Shown in pieces: positions 1 to 11,875 of a stretch of DNA of 64,000 nucleotides. Made by a program: the position numbers and the translations under genes. The notes beneath the pieces were generated by a model, which had not been told where the DNA came from, did no database searches, and saw only the letters and a program-made list of their open reading frames with translations. Position 1 is the stretch's first letter. Each line of letters starts with the position of its first letter. The stretch comes from Patellaria atrata CBS 101060 (Eukaryota > Ascomycota > Dothideomycetes > Patellariales > Patellariaceae). The stretch is taken from NCBI GenBank assembly GCA_010093705.1, contig MU006094.1:208834-272833 (forward strand), read 5' to 3'.

Positions 1-2
1 CG

Positions 3-311
3 CTCTCCTCCACAACCGCCACAAACGCAACCCCGCAGTTCATCGGCGCTTTGACGGAGCTGGTCTGGACGCAGATCGGCAGCGCGAGCCGGGATCTAGA
101 GATGTTCGCGAAGCACGCGGGTCGCGCCACGGTTGCGACGGACGATGTGTTGCTGCTAGCGAGGCGAAACGAGGGACTTGAGGCGCTACTGAGGGGGTTT
201 GTGGAGGAGTTGAGGGGGAAGGCGGGGAAGGGGAAGGGAAAAGAGAGGGCGAGGCCGGGACCTGGGGGTGGGGTGAAGAAGACGAAGGGGAAGAGCACGG
301 CGCGAAAATAA
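3..311 (+). CDS. MHF1: CENP-S / MHF1 histone-fold protein, C-terminal part (5' end outside window)
   Basis: The frame is open from the window edge and ends at a TAA at 309-311. The visible part has the end of a CENP-S histone fold: the stretch ALTELVWTQIG leads to FAKHAGR and TDDVLLLARRNEGLEALL, the family signature. In the family this protein pairs with CENP-X (MHF2) as a DNA-binding tetramer that works with the FANCM/Mph1 helicase in fork repair and is also part of the inner kinetochore. The fold is followed by a Lys/Gly/Arg-rich basic tail of about 30 residues, encoded by very G-rich DNA. The start codon and first helix lie upstream of the window. The family call is firm; the tail is lineage-specific. 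Confidence 0.85.
   Translation, partial: LSSTTATNATPQFIGALTELVWTQIGSASRDLEMFAKHAGRATVATDDVLLLARRNEGLEALLRGFVEELRGKAGKGKGKERARPGPGGGVKKTKGKSTARK
214..238 (+). other. G-quadruplex-type run inside MHF1 tail
   Basis: Four runs of three or more G (214-218, 224-227, 230-233, 236-238) are separated by loops of 2-5 bases on the coding strand. This meets the usual G3+N1-7 pattern. It encodes the basic tail of MHF1, so it may simply reflect Gly/Lys codons with G. Confidence 0.5.
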
Positions 312-727
312 GGATGAAAAAGATATCCGTGTTAAGGGTTATTGGAGTCCCTGATGGTTGGTTTATGTGGAATTGGAGTACACTTGGCGAATCGGAATAT
401 GGTTGGCGTCTGATGAAGTTGCGATGGGTTATCCTCTCATGAAAATGAGGCTGGGTGCTGTCTAAATGGGAGCCATATGGTAGCTGGCGTCATGGCGTTG
501 AGTAAGGAGCATTACTATGTCCGATGGAGCTGATATTAAAGTGAGTTAATACTTTCAAGCACCATCTCATATGAATCTATTTACAATATCTTCCCCGGTG
601 CGCTATATTTCATCCTAGTGTCGTACTTCATCTCACGCGTCTACTATACGCCCCAACATCTCACCGCAAACGCCTCGGTCAATGCTTTTCATCCTTCTAC
701 CGCAACCTTAACTACAACTCTCAACGG
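312..727. other. convergent intergenic region MHF1 / alcohol dehydrogenase
   Basis: The 3' ends of two converging genes face each other here. I see no further coding frame with protein-like composition and no structural RNA. It probably holds both 3' UTRs. Confidence 0.6.
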
Positions 728-2035
728 TTATGATCTCTTCCCAAACGCCTCATCAAAGCCCGTAAGAACAAGACGATATCTCACATCCTTACTATTATAG
801 ACTCTTGTGACAGCCTCTTTGCATCCTTCCTCACTAATTGGGATCTCAGATATCCAACTCTTAATATTCTGCTTACTCGCTAGCTCAAACATACTAATCA
901 TCTCGGATCTATTCCCAATGTTACTGGCACCCATATAGCAACCATTCGGCGCAAAAGCCCGAGTTTGGATTTGAGGAAGCGGATTGTTCGGGAACCCAAC
1001 CATGTGAAAGGTACCGTTCACCTTGAGTAAGGAGAAATAGTCGGGTAGATTGAACTTGTCAGTCGCGTCGGCGGTGTTGATGATGAAGTCAAGAGTGAAT
1101 TTATAAGATTCAGCCCAGTTCTCACCTTTGGTGGATATGAATTCTGTGGCTCCTAGTGCCAGACTGTCATCTTTCTTACCGGGAGAATGGGAGATAGCGT
1201 AGACCTCAGCGCCGAGAGCTTTGGCGAAGAGGATACCCAAATGACCCAGGCCGCCACTGACCACCTGTCAGTATCCTGCTCACTCGAGAGAAAACCGGGA
1301 AGTTGAAAGAGCATCAGAAAGGGGGCTACACTTACATCCCAACGATTCCAACTTTCTTTCCCGGTCCAGCTCCCAGCCTTACCAACGGGCTATAAACCGT
1401 CAATCCCGCACAAAGCATCGGTGCCGCGAGATTCGTACCCAAGCCCTCTGGAATCTTGAACACAAAGTACTCATGCGCCCGTATATGGCTGGAATAGCCG
1501 CCCTGAGATATGGTACCATCCGGATAAGGGTCGCCATAGGCGTCGATGGCGTTAGGGCAATAGTTCTCTTGGTCTGCCTTGCAGTTTGCACAGGTTAGGT
1601 CTGCGCCGACTTGAGCGCCGACCCCGACGCGGTCTCCGATTTTAACGTCCTTGACAGATTCGCCGACGCGGATGGCGCGTCCGATGACCTCGTGCCCGAC
1701 GCAGAGGGGGAGCGGGATGTCGGTGCCCCAGCCGCCGGAGATGGTGTGCACATCCGAGGCGCAGACGCCGCAGGCGTCGATGGCGACGTCGATGTCGTGG
1801 GATTCAAAGGGTTTGAGTTTGAACTGGAAGAGGCGTTAGTGTGGTAAAGTACGAGGAGTTTTATAGATTTGTATGGAGAGGGAAGCGATAGATTAGAGAA
1901 GGGATTTTTATCAAAAGCTTGGGATTAGACTGGACGAGGAATCACTTCACATACTTCAGACTTCTTGAAGTTCCGCCACTTCCCGTCCGCGATATCTTCG
2001 ACAACGAAGCCCTGCGCCGTCTCTGGGTAACCCAT
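728..2035 (-). CDS. NADP-dependent zinc alcohol dehydrogenase (ADH6 / cinnamyl-alcohol type)
   Basis: Three exons: 2035-1955, 1823-1336 and 1256-728, giving 365 residues. The ATG at 2035 begins MGYPETAQGF, a usual start for this family. Intron 1 has GTATGT and a CTAAC...CAG end; intron 2 has GTAAGT, and its acceptor at 1257 restores the Rossmann motif GIGGLGHLG. Other marks are CGVCASDVH (catalytic zinc Cys), the GHEV segment, a structural-zinc Cys cluster (CANCKADQENYC) and GPGKKVGIVG. These enzymes reduce medium-chain and aromatic aldehydes with NADPH in the cytosol. The last third keeps the conserved GCYMGASNIGNR and SEEGCKEAV segments. The exact substrate cannot be read from sequence; other members of the same subfamily are possible. 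Confidence 0.92.
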
Positions 2036-2810
2036 TTGGATAATTGTGCGGTGATCAAAGGTATTCCGAATGGTAAAACTAGATCTGGTATCTCAACTGG
2101 CCACAAAAGAAAAGCGGAAACAGAAAAATTTAGTCTTTTAGAGGGGGCAAAACTGCATTGCATTTTCCATTTTCCCACCCCCCTAGATAGATCTCCCGCT
2201 CGACGTCCATCTACATCATCCTCACCAATGATCTGCAAGTCATGAGTAGGGCGTGGAAAATGCGGCGAGCTAGTGATACAAGCAATCGGCAGCTAATATG
2301 GTTGCCTATCGCTCGCCGGAGCAGATATCACTTGGTGATCTTCGGTGTTTAGGAATTATACAGCTATTATTCAGGAGTTGATAGGGTTTGTCGAATAAGA
2401 TGTTCGATCCCATGTCTTTGAATACCAAACTGGGTATTGTAAAGAAACACGGTCCTATAAGCGGATGGGATACTTGATATACAATGTGTTGCATGAAGTT
2501 GGGGGGTGGAGGGCCTGCTAGAACTAGGCGGATACAGTTTGACCCTCCATTCCTTGGACGAAATAAATAGTGGGCCACCAATCACAGTGGTAGAGAGATT
2601 TCTCTATTTTACGGTAGACGGCGCATCTTGAGGATATAACCACAATAACTGTTTCGTATTGCATGAGACTACTAACCTGAAAGATTTCCAACTAAGAAAT
2701 CTTGAAGGTATCCTATTTCCTTGAAAGATGCATCCGTAATGCATGCCGCATGTATAACGGATCCAAGCACATCACGCCGTTTACCAAAGTCCAATAACAT
2801 AAATCCTATC
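2036..2810. other. intergenic region between ADH start and RFC1 stop
   Basis: The promoter of the alcohol dehydrogenase should lie directly next to 2036, since both flanking genes are on the minus strand. No conserved reading frame, repeat or RNA gene was recognised. Confidence 0.5.
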
Positions 2811-5800
2811 TTACTTTTTCGCCTTACCCTTGCCCTTATTGGCAGCACCACCTCGTCCTTTCTTCGGTCTCACGCTCTCCTCGCTATCCTCGTCATCATC
2901 GTCCCGTGCTCGTTTCTTACCGTTGGCTGACTTCTGGGGTGCGGCTTTCTTCTTCTTCGGTGCCTTGATATATTTATCTTTAGAGATATCGACATCCTCT
3001 TCTTCTTCCTCCTCCTCCTTCACATCGTCGATGACATCAGCTTCATCGGACTCTCCTATAGCTTCTTCGAGATCGGGCTTTTCCTTAGCGACTTTGCCTT
3101 TAGGAGCCGCGACATTGCTTGCTTTCATGAAAGGTAGTGGATGGGTTTGTTGGTTATATCTAGAAACACACGTTAACATAACTGATTGAATAGATCAAAG
3201 TTACACTTACAGTCGAGTAAAAGTAGCCTTAGCTTGAGAGTCGATTTTGACTCCCTCTTGATTCATAGGTCCAACACCCAATTCCATGATAGCATCAAAA
3301 TCATCCTTTGTCAGGAAATAGCTATCCATAAGCTCAATCACTTCTGGAACCGCTTCTTTACCCTCTAGTTCGAGCTTCTTGACAAGTTGAGTCCATAGTA
3401 GTGGAATGTATTGCTGACGAACTTCATAACGATCTCCCGAAGCGCGTAGGCGCATATGGCCTTGGATTTCCTTGACTAATCTAGTGAATTTGCCTTCAAA
3501 ATGTTAGCCATTAGTTCACCCTCAATAGAGTGGACACTGTTACCTTGACTACTATTCTTCCCCAACCATTGAGTGAATGGAGTGGGACCCCCAGTCATAC
3601 TGCCAGATATGAAACTTGCAGGTCTCACAAAACTGAAGATTGAATGTACAGGCATGAGACTCCATTGCTGTTGAGAACCGTGGATCATACTGTCCACAAG
3701 ATCACCATCACTAATGCTTGAGGCAGCTTTGTCTGAAAGCTCCAGAAGTTTCAATTTCTGCTCTCGTCCTGAATATCCATTCGCGCGTATAGGCTTCGTT
3801 GAAAGATAGTTCTCCTGAAGCATCAAATAGCTAAATTCGTGGTCGTTGAAGTATAGTTCACTCTTCTCGTTCAGCGTTGCTTTACTGCTCCCAGTGAACA
3901 TACCTCCACCGAGGATCTTGCCGGCTATATCCCAAGGCCTTAGAACGATGTGCTTCTCCCATGCTTTTGACATTTCTTTTCCTTTCTCGAAATCTATCTG
4001 GTGTTCGTCAAGCTTAGCTGTGGATATCATATTGACTACTTGACGTATATCAGAGTTCGTGCCCTCGATCAAGGCATTCATGACATTGACTGGAATCTTC
4101 AATTTTTCTCGGTAAGCAATAGTCATCATTCGAGCTCGAATCTGTTCCACTGTTGGTCGACGGAAAGGTAGATCGAAAACATTATAATCAAAAGGCTTCA
4201 TCTTCGGGAGCTTGCGGTCGTTACATATCATGATGATAGGGATTTGAGTTTTCTTGCAGATAGCGGCCATTGCACCAACACCACCTCGATCTCCAGCAGA
4301 CATTCCGTCGACCTCGTCCATAATCAGTACCAATTTCTTCTTGGACGATTCAATCTTTGCATCGTCAGGAGCGAAATATCCAAGCAGCGAGGTCGTACTC
4401 AGAACACCTTTTAGCCCTTCTTCGACGAGCTTTTTACTTCTCGTGTCACTGGCATTATTTTCAACAACATCATAACCCTCTAGTTTCGCAACTAGATGGG
4501 CAGATGTTGTCTTTCCAACTCCCGGAGGGCCTGACAACATCACCGCACGATAGACTCCCGATCCGTCAAGTCCACCAACCTTGAAATTGTGCCGCTGACT
4601 CTCTGGGAAGTTCCTAAGCCACCGCTGTAGTCTCTCTACTTGAATTTTGTTGCCGCATATATGCGCAATATCCGTCGGAGCATATTTTGAGGTCCAGAGT
4701 CTATTATCCACGGTAGGAGCAGACAGTTTCTGGGTCGAAGAAGCTCCTGACGATTTCTTGTCCGGTTGCTTGGCAGCTGCTCGTTTTGCAGCTTGTCGTT
4801 CTCTCTCTCTATCACGTCTATCCATCTCCTCAGCATCTTTTCTAATTGCATCTTCTTCCGCCTGCCTCTTCTCCGCCATCTTAACAGCAGCTTTGCCATC
4901 ACCGCCGTTAGCAGGGAGTCGCTCAATGAGTGCTTTCAACCCATTTTCATCAATAGCCTTCAGCCCATGTTGCTTGATCACTTCAAGTTTCTTCGGGCCG
5001 GCATCATCGCCCAGGACTACATAACTAGTCTTTCTACTTGGGGCGCCCGTGACCTTGCCACCATACTCTTTGACAAGACGCTGACCTTCTTCCCGAGCAA
5101 GAGTTTTGAGCTGCCCTGTAAACACAAAAGTGAGTCCAGCTAGACAATTATCTGCACCAACGGGATTCTCAAATGTAGCCCCTTCAGTGGGTTCACGCCT
5201 AGGGGGTTCCCTGCCAGGTATGTAGATTGATTTGGAACCACCAGGTGGAGCAGGAGCTTCAACGGTAGGAATGGTGTCTAGGATATCCTGAATCGCGGAA
5301 TTTTCGGGTTCATCTCCCTTCTTAGACCTCTTCACCCCAGTCTTCTTTGTGGGTGTGTTCTTAGGCGTAGACTTCTTGGTGGGCGTGCCCTTTGGTGCAA
5401 GTTTCTTTGGGGACGCATCCTTGGGTGTCCTCGTCTTTTTGGGTTTGACATCTTCCTCATCTTCATCAAGATCGACAGATTTCCTCTTTCGACCCTTCCT
5501 AAGCCTATCAATGAGTATTCTCTCATCACCATCCGGAACGAGAAAGTCATCGTCGGGTGCTGTATCTTGCATGTCGACATCTTCTTTTGGTAGGTAATCG
5601 TCTGCATCCTTCGTGATTCGTGTTTGTTTGTCCCTTGGTGTAGTCCTTACGGGTAGACGCTTCGGCTCCTCGACATCAGAATCATACACATAGTCGTCCT
5701 TCCGAGCCCCTTTCTTGAAGCTCGTAGTGAATACGTCATCACCAGCATCAATATCTGAACCAAAATCATCTTCATCCAACTCGATCTTTTTATAGCTCGT

Positions 5801-6721
5801 AGTATTTGCTTTTCGCGTTGACGATCTTCCATTGGATGTGGATGTCGATGCGGGGTTTTCATCGACCTTCTGTCCATTCCCTTTCGCATCCGTCTTAGAG
5901 TTTGTAGTAGTAAATATGTCATCACCGACGTCAATATCTGAACCAAAATCATCTTCGTCTAAGTCGGACTCTTTATAGCTCGTAGTAGGTTTCTTGCGCG
6001 TGGATTGTCTTCCATTAGGCGTCGATTTCGATGCGAGTGTTTCACCAGCCTTCTTCCCATTTCCCTTCGTATTCCTCTTAGGTGTGGATTTCGATGTAGA
6101 CTCATTTGTGATCTTTTGGGCAGGCTTGACGGGCTCCGACCGTTTGGGTTTGTTCTTCGAACTAAAGAAAGCAGATGTGGTCGTTACCTCTCCTTGAGGA
6201 GTCGTTTCCCTCTTCCTACTCCAACTATCAGCAAGATATATCTCATACAAGTAGATTGGTAGTAATCACAATGGCTTCTTTGCTGGCACTTTCTTCGGGG
6301 TAGTCTTCTTTGGCCTGTAACTGGTCAAACTACTTCCCAGACCCAGATTGGAGTCTCCGCTTACACTACTTCTTCCTCATCTTCGGAAGATTCAATGATC
6401 TTCTTCTTACCGCGTTTCTTGGGAGGTGATGCCTGCAAGCGTGACGTACGAGAATTAGCTTGTGCAGTTCTCAATAGAGTTTGATTAGACCGAGGTCTCG
6501 AGGACCTTAGTTTGGTCGGTGCCATATTGTTTTTGATGGATGATACGATTGGAGGAGAAGAAAGATGAGGGCAGTAAGGTAACAGTTCCGGAACGTAGAC
6601 AGGACATGACCAACGAACGGTCGAAGACAACATAAAGATTATAACTCACCTCAACCTTCTTCGCTGGCGTCTTCTCCTGAGCCGGCTTACCACCAAAAAA
6701 ACTTCTAATATCCGCAGGCAT
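2811..6721 (-). CDS. RFC1: Replication factor C subunit 1 (clamp-loader large subunit)
   Basis: Six exons: 6721-6650, 6432-6365, 6314-6270, 6215-3544, 3493-3211 and 3159-2811, closing in frame at 1162 residues. RFC1 is the large AAA+ subunit that loads PCNA at primer ends. The protein opens with MPADIRSFFGG, matching the PCNA-binding start of the family. A Lys-rich, acidic linker with a tandem repeat follows. The BRCT domain (about 418-496) has LTFVFTGQL. The AAA+ core has Walker A GPPGVGKT (about 624-631) and Walker B LVLIMDEVD (about 690-698). The C-terminal collar domain contains HMRLRASGD, and the end is a basic/acidic tail. The 45-nt third exon and the AAG acceptor before 3493 are unusual but required by the frame. 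The gene is divergent from the uL16m gene. Confidence 0.95.
5723..6067 (-). repeat. 183-bp in-frame tandem duplication within RFC1
   Basis: Two 54-codon blocks (6067-5906 and 5884-5723) start at the same phase 183 bp apart. Both run from a KGNG motif through STxNGR and TTSYK to DEDDFGSDID and GDD. The copies differ at many codons, so the duplication is not recent. It expands the acidic, Ser/Thr-rich linker before the BRCT domain. Confidence 0.85.
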
Positions 6722-6989
6722 CTTGACAATTATCCAAACCAAAGCTCACAACCTTGATACACACTGCTCTCAAACTCTCGTATCAACAAACTCTCTGCGG
6801 TATTTCGAAGGGGATGGTGTTAGTCCCGCAACACCGTCTCAATATGCTGTTGAACGCGTCGATGACATGAGTTCGCGCACCTGGCCCGTGCACCAATTAA
6901 CGTGCTTGGCATTTGCTACTCCCGTACCCGACAACCTCTATGAGAGCATTGTTAGAGGTGACTACCATCATACAGACGGCAGGTTCATC
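6722..6989. promoter_or_regulatory. shared divergent promoter of RFC1 and uL16m
   Basis: This stretch of 268 bases separates the start codons of two head-to-head genes and must hold control elements for both. It contains an ACGCGT hexamer at 6854-6859, about 130 bases from each start codon. No TATA box is evident. Confidence 0.6.
6854..6859. promoter_or_regulatory. MluI cell-cycle box (MCB, ACGCGT)
   Basis: A perfect palindromic ACGCGT lies in the RFC1/uL16m divergent promoter. In yeasts this is the binding site of MBF, which drives G1/S expression of replication genes. A single six-base match can be chance; its place upstream of RFC1 is what makes it credible. Confidence 0.45.
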
Positions 6990-7839
6990 ATGCCGCCTCC
7001 ACGAATATCATCGAGTCTTCTGACTCAATTGAATGGGCTCGTCATATCGTGCTCGCGCGCTTCTCGTATGTCTCGGTTTAATGTCAATTAGAAAAACTGT
7101 ACCTAATACAACCATTCAGTACCTCCTAAATTCCTCATTCCAGCAATCTCTGCCCGCACCTTTACAACCACATCTCCATCCCTCAACTGGCTAGCCCCCA
7201 AAGCAGGAGAGAACAAAAAGTCCCGCAAAGGCCGTCCACGCGTGCCTACCGGCGGCAGCGTCCGCGGCACCACTGTAGTATGGGGAGACTACGGTTTACG
7301 GATGAAAGATCACGACCGACGGGTTTCTGCCGCGCAACTCAAGAACGGGGAAGAGACGATCCGTAAGCGGTTGCGAGGGATGAAATACCGGCTCTACATG
7401 CGGGTATCAGCGAACATTGGCGTGTACACCAGTGGTAACGAGAGCAGAATGGGGAAAGGGAAAGGGACTTTTGATCATTGGGCCAGTAGAATTGCCGTTA
7501 GTAAGATTATTTTTGAAATCAAGGGGGATCTGCATGAACAGGTTGTGAGGGATGCGTTTAGGTTGGCGGGAAATAAGATGCCTGGTAAGTTTTTTTTAGA
7601 GAAACGATGGACATTGCACGAAGGCGATGAGTACTCTCAATGCTGATTCGAACTTAGGGCTATATGAATTCGTTAAGAAGGGTGATCCGCCTGTTATGGG
7701 AATTACCAAATTGGGGAATGGTGTTACAGCTGAGTATCTGAAGAGACCTAGGCGAAAGCTACCACTGGAAGCAACGGTAGAGACGTTACCAGCTGCTTCC
7801 GGGTCTCCTGCTACAAACCCATCTCCGGTCGTTGTGTAA
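6990..7839 (+). CDS. MRPL16: mitochondrial large-subunit ribosomal protein uL16m
   Basis: Three exons: 6990-7065, 7120-7584 and 7658-7839, giving 240 residues. The ATG at 6990 gives a start with an import-type sequence (SCSRAS, then SARTFTTTSPSLNWL). The L16p/L10e core follows: GRPRVPTGGSVRGTTVVWGD, SANIGVYT and RMGKGKGTFDHWASR, then GLYEFVKKGDPPVMGITKLG after the second splice. uL16m sits at the central protuberance and A-site region of the mitoribosome. Splice sites are GTATGT...TTCAG and GTAAGT...TTAG. First-exon choice is inferred from phase and a fitting presequence; the rest is firm. Confidence 0.92.
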
Positions 7840-8779
7840 ATGTATTCTACATTGTATCATAGACTATCATCATAATTGAAGAGAGAGATCTATGGACACT
7901 ACACATTTATTATCAAACAAAGTGACTACTGGCAAATATCTCTTCCCTTACCACGTTTGGCGCCGGTTGCTGTACGCTTGCTATATACTCTTCCAAAGAC
8001 ACTCGCACGAAGATCCCGATATCTGTCCAGTGTTTTGTACGATGTTGACATAGTACTGTGCAGTCACAGTCCATTGTACGGAGTACAGTCTACGCAATAC
8101 ATTCAGCGGAGTTGGGGCCCATTTTCAGATCAAACGTAGAGTAACTTAAGAGCACCCTGACAAGAAATTGGATAATGTGAATTAAGAAATAGTTTTTATC
8201 GCATTCCTTAATGAAAACGGATTGAATCTAGTTCAGATCAACGTGCGGAGTATCCTGCTTTCGAATGGAGCTATCGTAAATGAACATCTTATACCGGGAT
8301 ATAATACTGGATGCACAATCATCGAAGATTTCCCGAGACCGTTCAACACCGATCCCGCAGGGAATGCAATACAAATAAAATGACAATCATTACGCTTTCC
8401 ACTTCTTCTACTCTCCATGACATCGAGCTCTCCCATACATCATCGTTGGAACCAATTGAACCGTTTTCGATCTGAGGCGGCGGCGGAAGGTTCAAGCATA
8501 ATACTTCGTTCATAAAGTTCCTATCATGGGTTCTATTAGCAAACAAACCTTCAACATCCCTGAAACAGCAGAGTTGGAAAACATACTATCAAACCTACAA
8601 CAAGCTTCAAGACGAAAGTGATATCAGCAGAATGCTACGGTCTACCCTAGAGGGGGGCCACATGGAGAATGTCGAGGGGTTGTGAAGAGTACGTCGGACA
8701 TCGCGGGATGCGGTCAACTTTTAACGACGCGGTGGGGTTGCTGGGGTGGATAAAGTAGTAGAGGGAAATTTAGACTCAC
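7840..8779. other. convergent region uL16m / RasGEF with unresolved RasGEF 3' exons
   Basis: The 3' UTR of uL16m lies at the left. On the minus strand, a frame at roughly 8343-8570 (containing DVEGLFANR, then NLPPPPQIENG) looks protein-like and may be a last exon of the RasGEF gene, but no splice pair I tried joins it in phase. A GTACGGAGTAC palindrome lies at 8076-8086. Confidence 0.4.
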
Positions 8780-11700
8780 ATCATCGTCTTTAGCAATCTT
8801 TGCATCCAATACAAAACTCCTTACTTCATCGTTCCGGGGAAACGCGGGATATGGTATACCCTGTGCGCGCTGCACGCTTACTATCACCTCCCCCATTATC
8901 TCGAATTTACGCCAGTTTATACGTTCCTTGTTACTGACAGCCCCAGCACTCAGACCGTCACCTCTATGGTCACCGAGGAGCGTCGGATTACCCTCAGAAG
9001 CTGAAACCAGATCTCGTCGTAGCAAAGGTAGGTACGGAATACGCTCCGCCGAAGAGTTTTCCCATGCTAATCTGTAAGCGAAATGCGATTTCTGAGTACT
9101 CATCAGAATCTCAAGCTTCATAAAGTCCTTTTGTACCGCGGTAGATACGAGATCACGGGTTGCGCTTAGTCGATGTACAGCGGTTCCGTTGATACCGGCG
9201 AGGATAGCACCTAAAGCATTATAGTTGTTCAGTTCCCGAAGTTTCTGTAGTGTAATGTCAGAGATATCTTCGAATTGAAAAATTTAGGAGTGGAAAGTTT
9301 TACCCTTGCTACCTTCATAAACTTTTCCAACATCATCGCACGATGTTTGGGTTTATCTCGTAGTAATACGAAATTTGCGACCCAATAGGCTAAATGATTG
9401 AAATGTTCAATCATCCTGTTGACATTCTCCAGACTCTTGCACCTCTTCTTCTGTTCACCAGACAGACTCACGTGACGTACTAGATCCCTGGGCCGTATGG
9501 ACGAGAACATTATCCAGTCCATTCGAGTGAGTTCCCTCGCAATACTCTCATCAGTTTCGCCCATCATCTGGTGCCATTGTAGCTTGCTCAATACTACCCG
9601 CGGAATAGGCGTGAGAAGTTTAGCTTGCCGTTGCGCGGCCTCTACTGTGTTCAGCATCGTTTGTGACGTGCTTGTAGAGCCGGTGCTAGACCTCACAGTG
9701 CTAGGTGACAACAAGATACTCTGAGTACCACTCTCGCCAGTCTCGATCGAAAGTTTTCCAACATCTCTACTAAGTCCCTCATCTTCAGATGCATCTGACA
9801 TGGTTGTTGAGTTGCTCAAGAAGGTTTTTGAGGTGTCTGATCTTTCTCGACCTTTATCGCAGCAAGCCCACTCAAAATCATCGTCTTCAACCACTACCTC
9901 CAGATCTGCAAGAATCTCTTTTGCCGCAAGGGAGTAAATTCTGACGCCAGACAACTTGCTCACAAAGTCCACTGCTTTTCTACGCGTCGATGGATGAGCA
10001 AAATCACCTGGATACAATTTGACCCATTCTTCCAGTATCGTTAGATGCCTTAGTTGAGCTATAGTCTTGAGCAACTTGGGAGACTGATCATAGTCAACAG
10101 CATTGAAACGCCGAACAATAGCATCCAGCAATTGTCTAGGAGCTGCGAATTTCCGGAATAAAGCAAGAAATATTGCGGAGAACTTAGTGTCTGCTTTAGA
10201 AAGAGGTTGGCTTAATAAACGATCGACAAGCTGATCGAAGGTATACCCCTTTTCATCTGAAGGTTGATCTACTTCACTTTGCCTTTCCAGCTCAGAAGTT
10301 TCCCCTTCGGAATCATGAGATTCGTGTGTTGGTGACTCTTCAAGATCTAAAAATGATCTCTGTGGGGTGCCGTGCCGTTGGTTCGCAGTCTTGGAATTAG
10401 CAGGAAAGTGATTCTGGGCTTCTGCCTCGTACGGATTTGGCGTTTGTAGCTTTAGTTTCGTGCCAGAGAACTCAGAACTAGCTCTTTCATGTTTGTGAGC
10501 AGGAGAAGGACGTGGTACAGTGAGTTGGCGCGCTGCAGAAGAATTCGCACGATGTCTTGTAGCGGCATTTTTCGATTGTGCTGGTTACGGTTTTTAGTGC
10601 TCTTACTGGTAAATAAAGGAATGTTATAAGTGTTATGCACCCCCCATGGTGTATATGAAATATTAACCGTCGACGGACGTACCTTGTCTTGCCGCAATAA
10701 CAGCTCCAAGAATCATGGACATGCATTTCTGATGCGTCTCAGGAGCAGTGTGTGATACCTGAATAGCACTAACTTCACCGAGGAACGACTTTGCTCGTCT
10801 TTCCACTGCATTAGGGTCGACCTGGCGTAGTGCGGGGTGATTGTCGCATTTACAAGAGACAAGAACAGAAGGAAGGGACGCTTTATGGAAGGCCACTGGG
10901 ACATCCGTAAGTATTTAACAAATTCAGGAGCGTAGTATATTCTCTCAGAGAGTGATATAAGAGTTCATGTACGTAGAGAGCGGAACCTACTTAACATAGG
11001 AGGAACATGCTCCAAGCTTTCAGGGTTCATAATATCGTAGAGCGTTAATGCACCATCAATTCGTGGCATAGGCCTATCGTCAATGGCATCTGGCCAGCGG
11101 ATGCGGTCATCATCTTCAATAGTCACATCATCAAATGGGACCTCGACTAGTCGCACAATACGTACGTCGCCTTCAATGGACAGCTTCCTAGCCGAAATTT
11201 TCGAGGGTGCAGAGGTTCTCAAGTCGAAAGCTCGTTGTATGAAGGAGGATTTACCAACTCCAGGTGCCCCTAGGACGCCAATATTGATGTCTGTCATGGT
11301 TGCGCTCTCCTTACCCTATATCACATATCAGTCACCTGTTATTCAAGACAACCTCGCTATTGCGAACGAAGGGTATTGCTTACCGACAAGTATGAATAGG
11401 GGCTCTCAAAGGGATCTGCTCCAGCGCCTGAGCGGGATTTTACATGAGTGGGGGAGAGTGGTCCTTCCCCGTCCGAAGAGCTTTCCCCCGAGCTCAAGTT
11501 TGTCTCTACCCGACCAATATGACTGGACTGTGTGATATCGAAGCGTTGGAAGAAGGGATCACCAACGATCTCGTCGCCTTCCCCAAACTCATCACCGAGG
11601 AAATCATCCGCTAAATTTTCATTGTCGACACCTGAAGTCTGCGTACTCTGGACTAGAGGCTCTGAATATGCGCGACCCTTTAGGCTAGGACGTGAAGTTG

Positions 11701-11875
11701 ATATCGGTCCGGAGGTGGTAAGGAGGGTATGGTCTGTGTCTTTGCGCAATGTCTGTTTGTAGGACTGTGAGCTTTTAGTTTTGTCTCTTTTGTGATGAGA
11801 TTCTGTGGTTGAGGATTTAGTAGTGCTTCGAACCCCTTGCGCTCGATCAACGGCGGCTCGTCCTGATGCTGGCAT
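8780..11875 (-). CDS. RasGEF protein with N-terminal Ras-like GTPase domain (3' end unresolved)
   Basis: Five joined exons: 11875-11384, 11315-10991, 10895-10683, 10580-9304 and 9244-8780 (924 residues, all in phase). A Ser/Thr-rich lead of about 165 residues is followed by a P-loop GTPase-like domain: G1 is GAPGVGKSS (about residue 180) and the G4-like segment is SCKCD (about 295); the DxxG of G3 is not evident. After a linker comes a RasGEF N domain (FDQLVDRLLSQPL, LLDAIVRRFNAVDYD) and then the Cdc25-type catalytic domain (RELTRMDWIMFSSIRPRDLV, FNHLAYWVANFVLL, LGAILAGINGTAVHRL). Such domains swap GDP for GTP on Ras-family proteins. An ATG at 11929 could add 18 residues. After residue 924 a GTGAGT donor points to one or more further exons that I could not settle. 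Confidence 0.82.
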
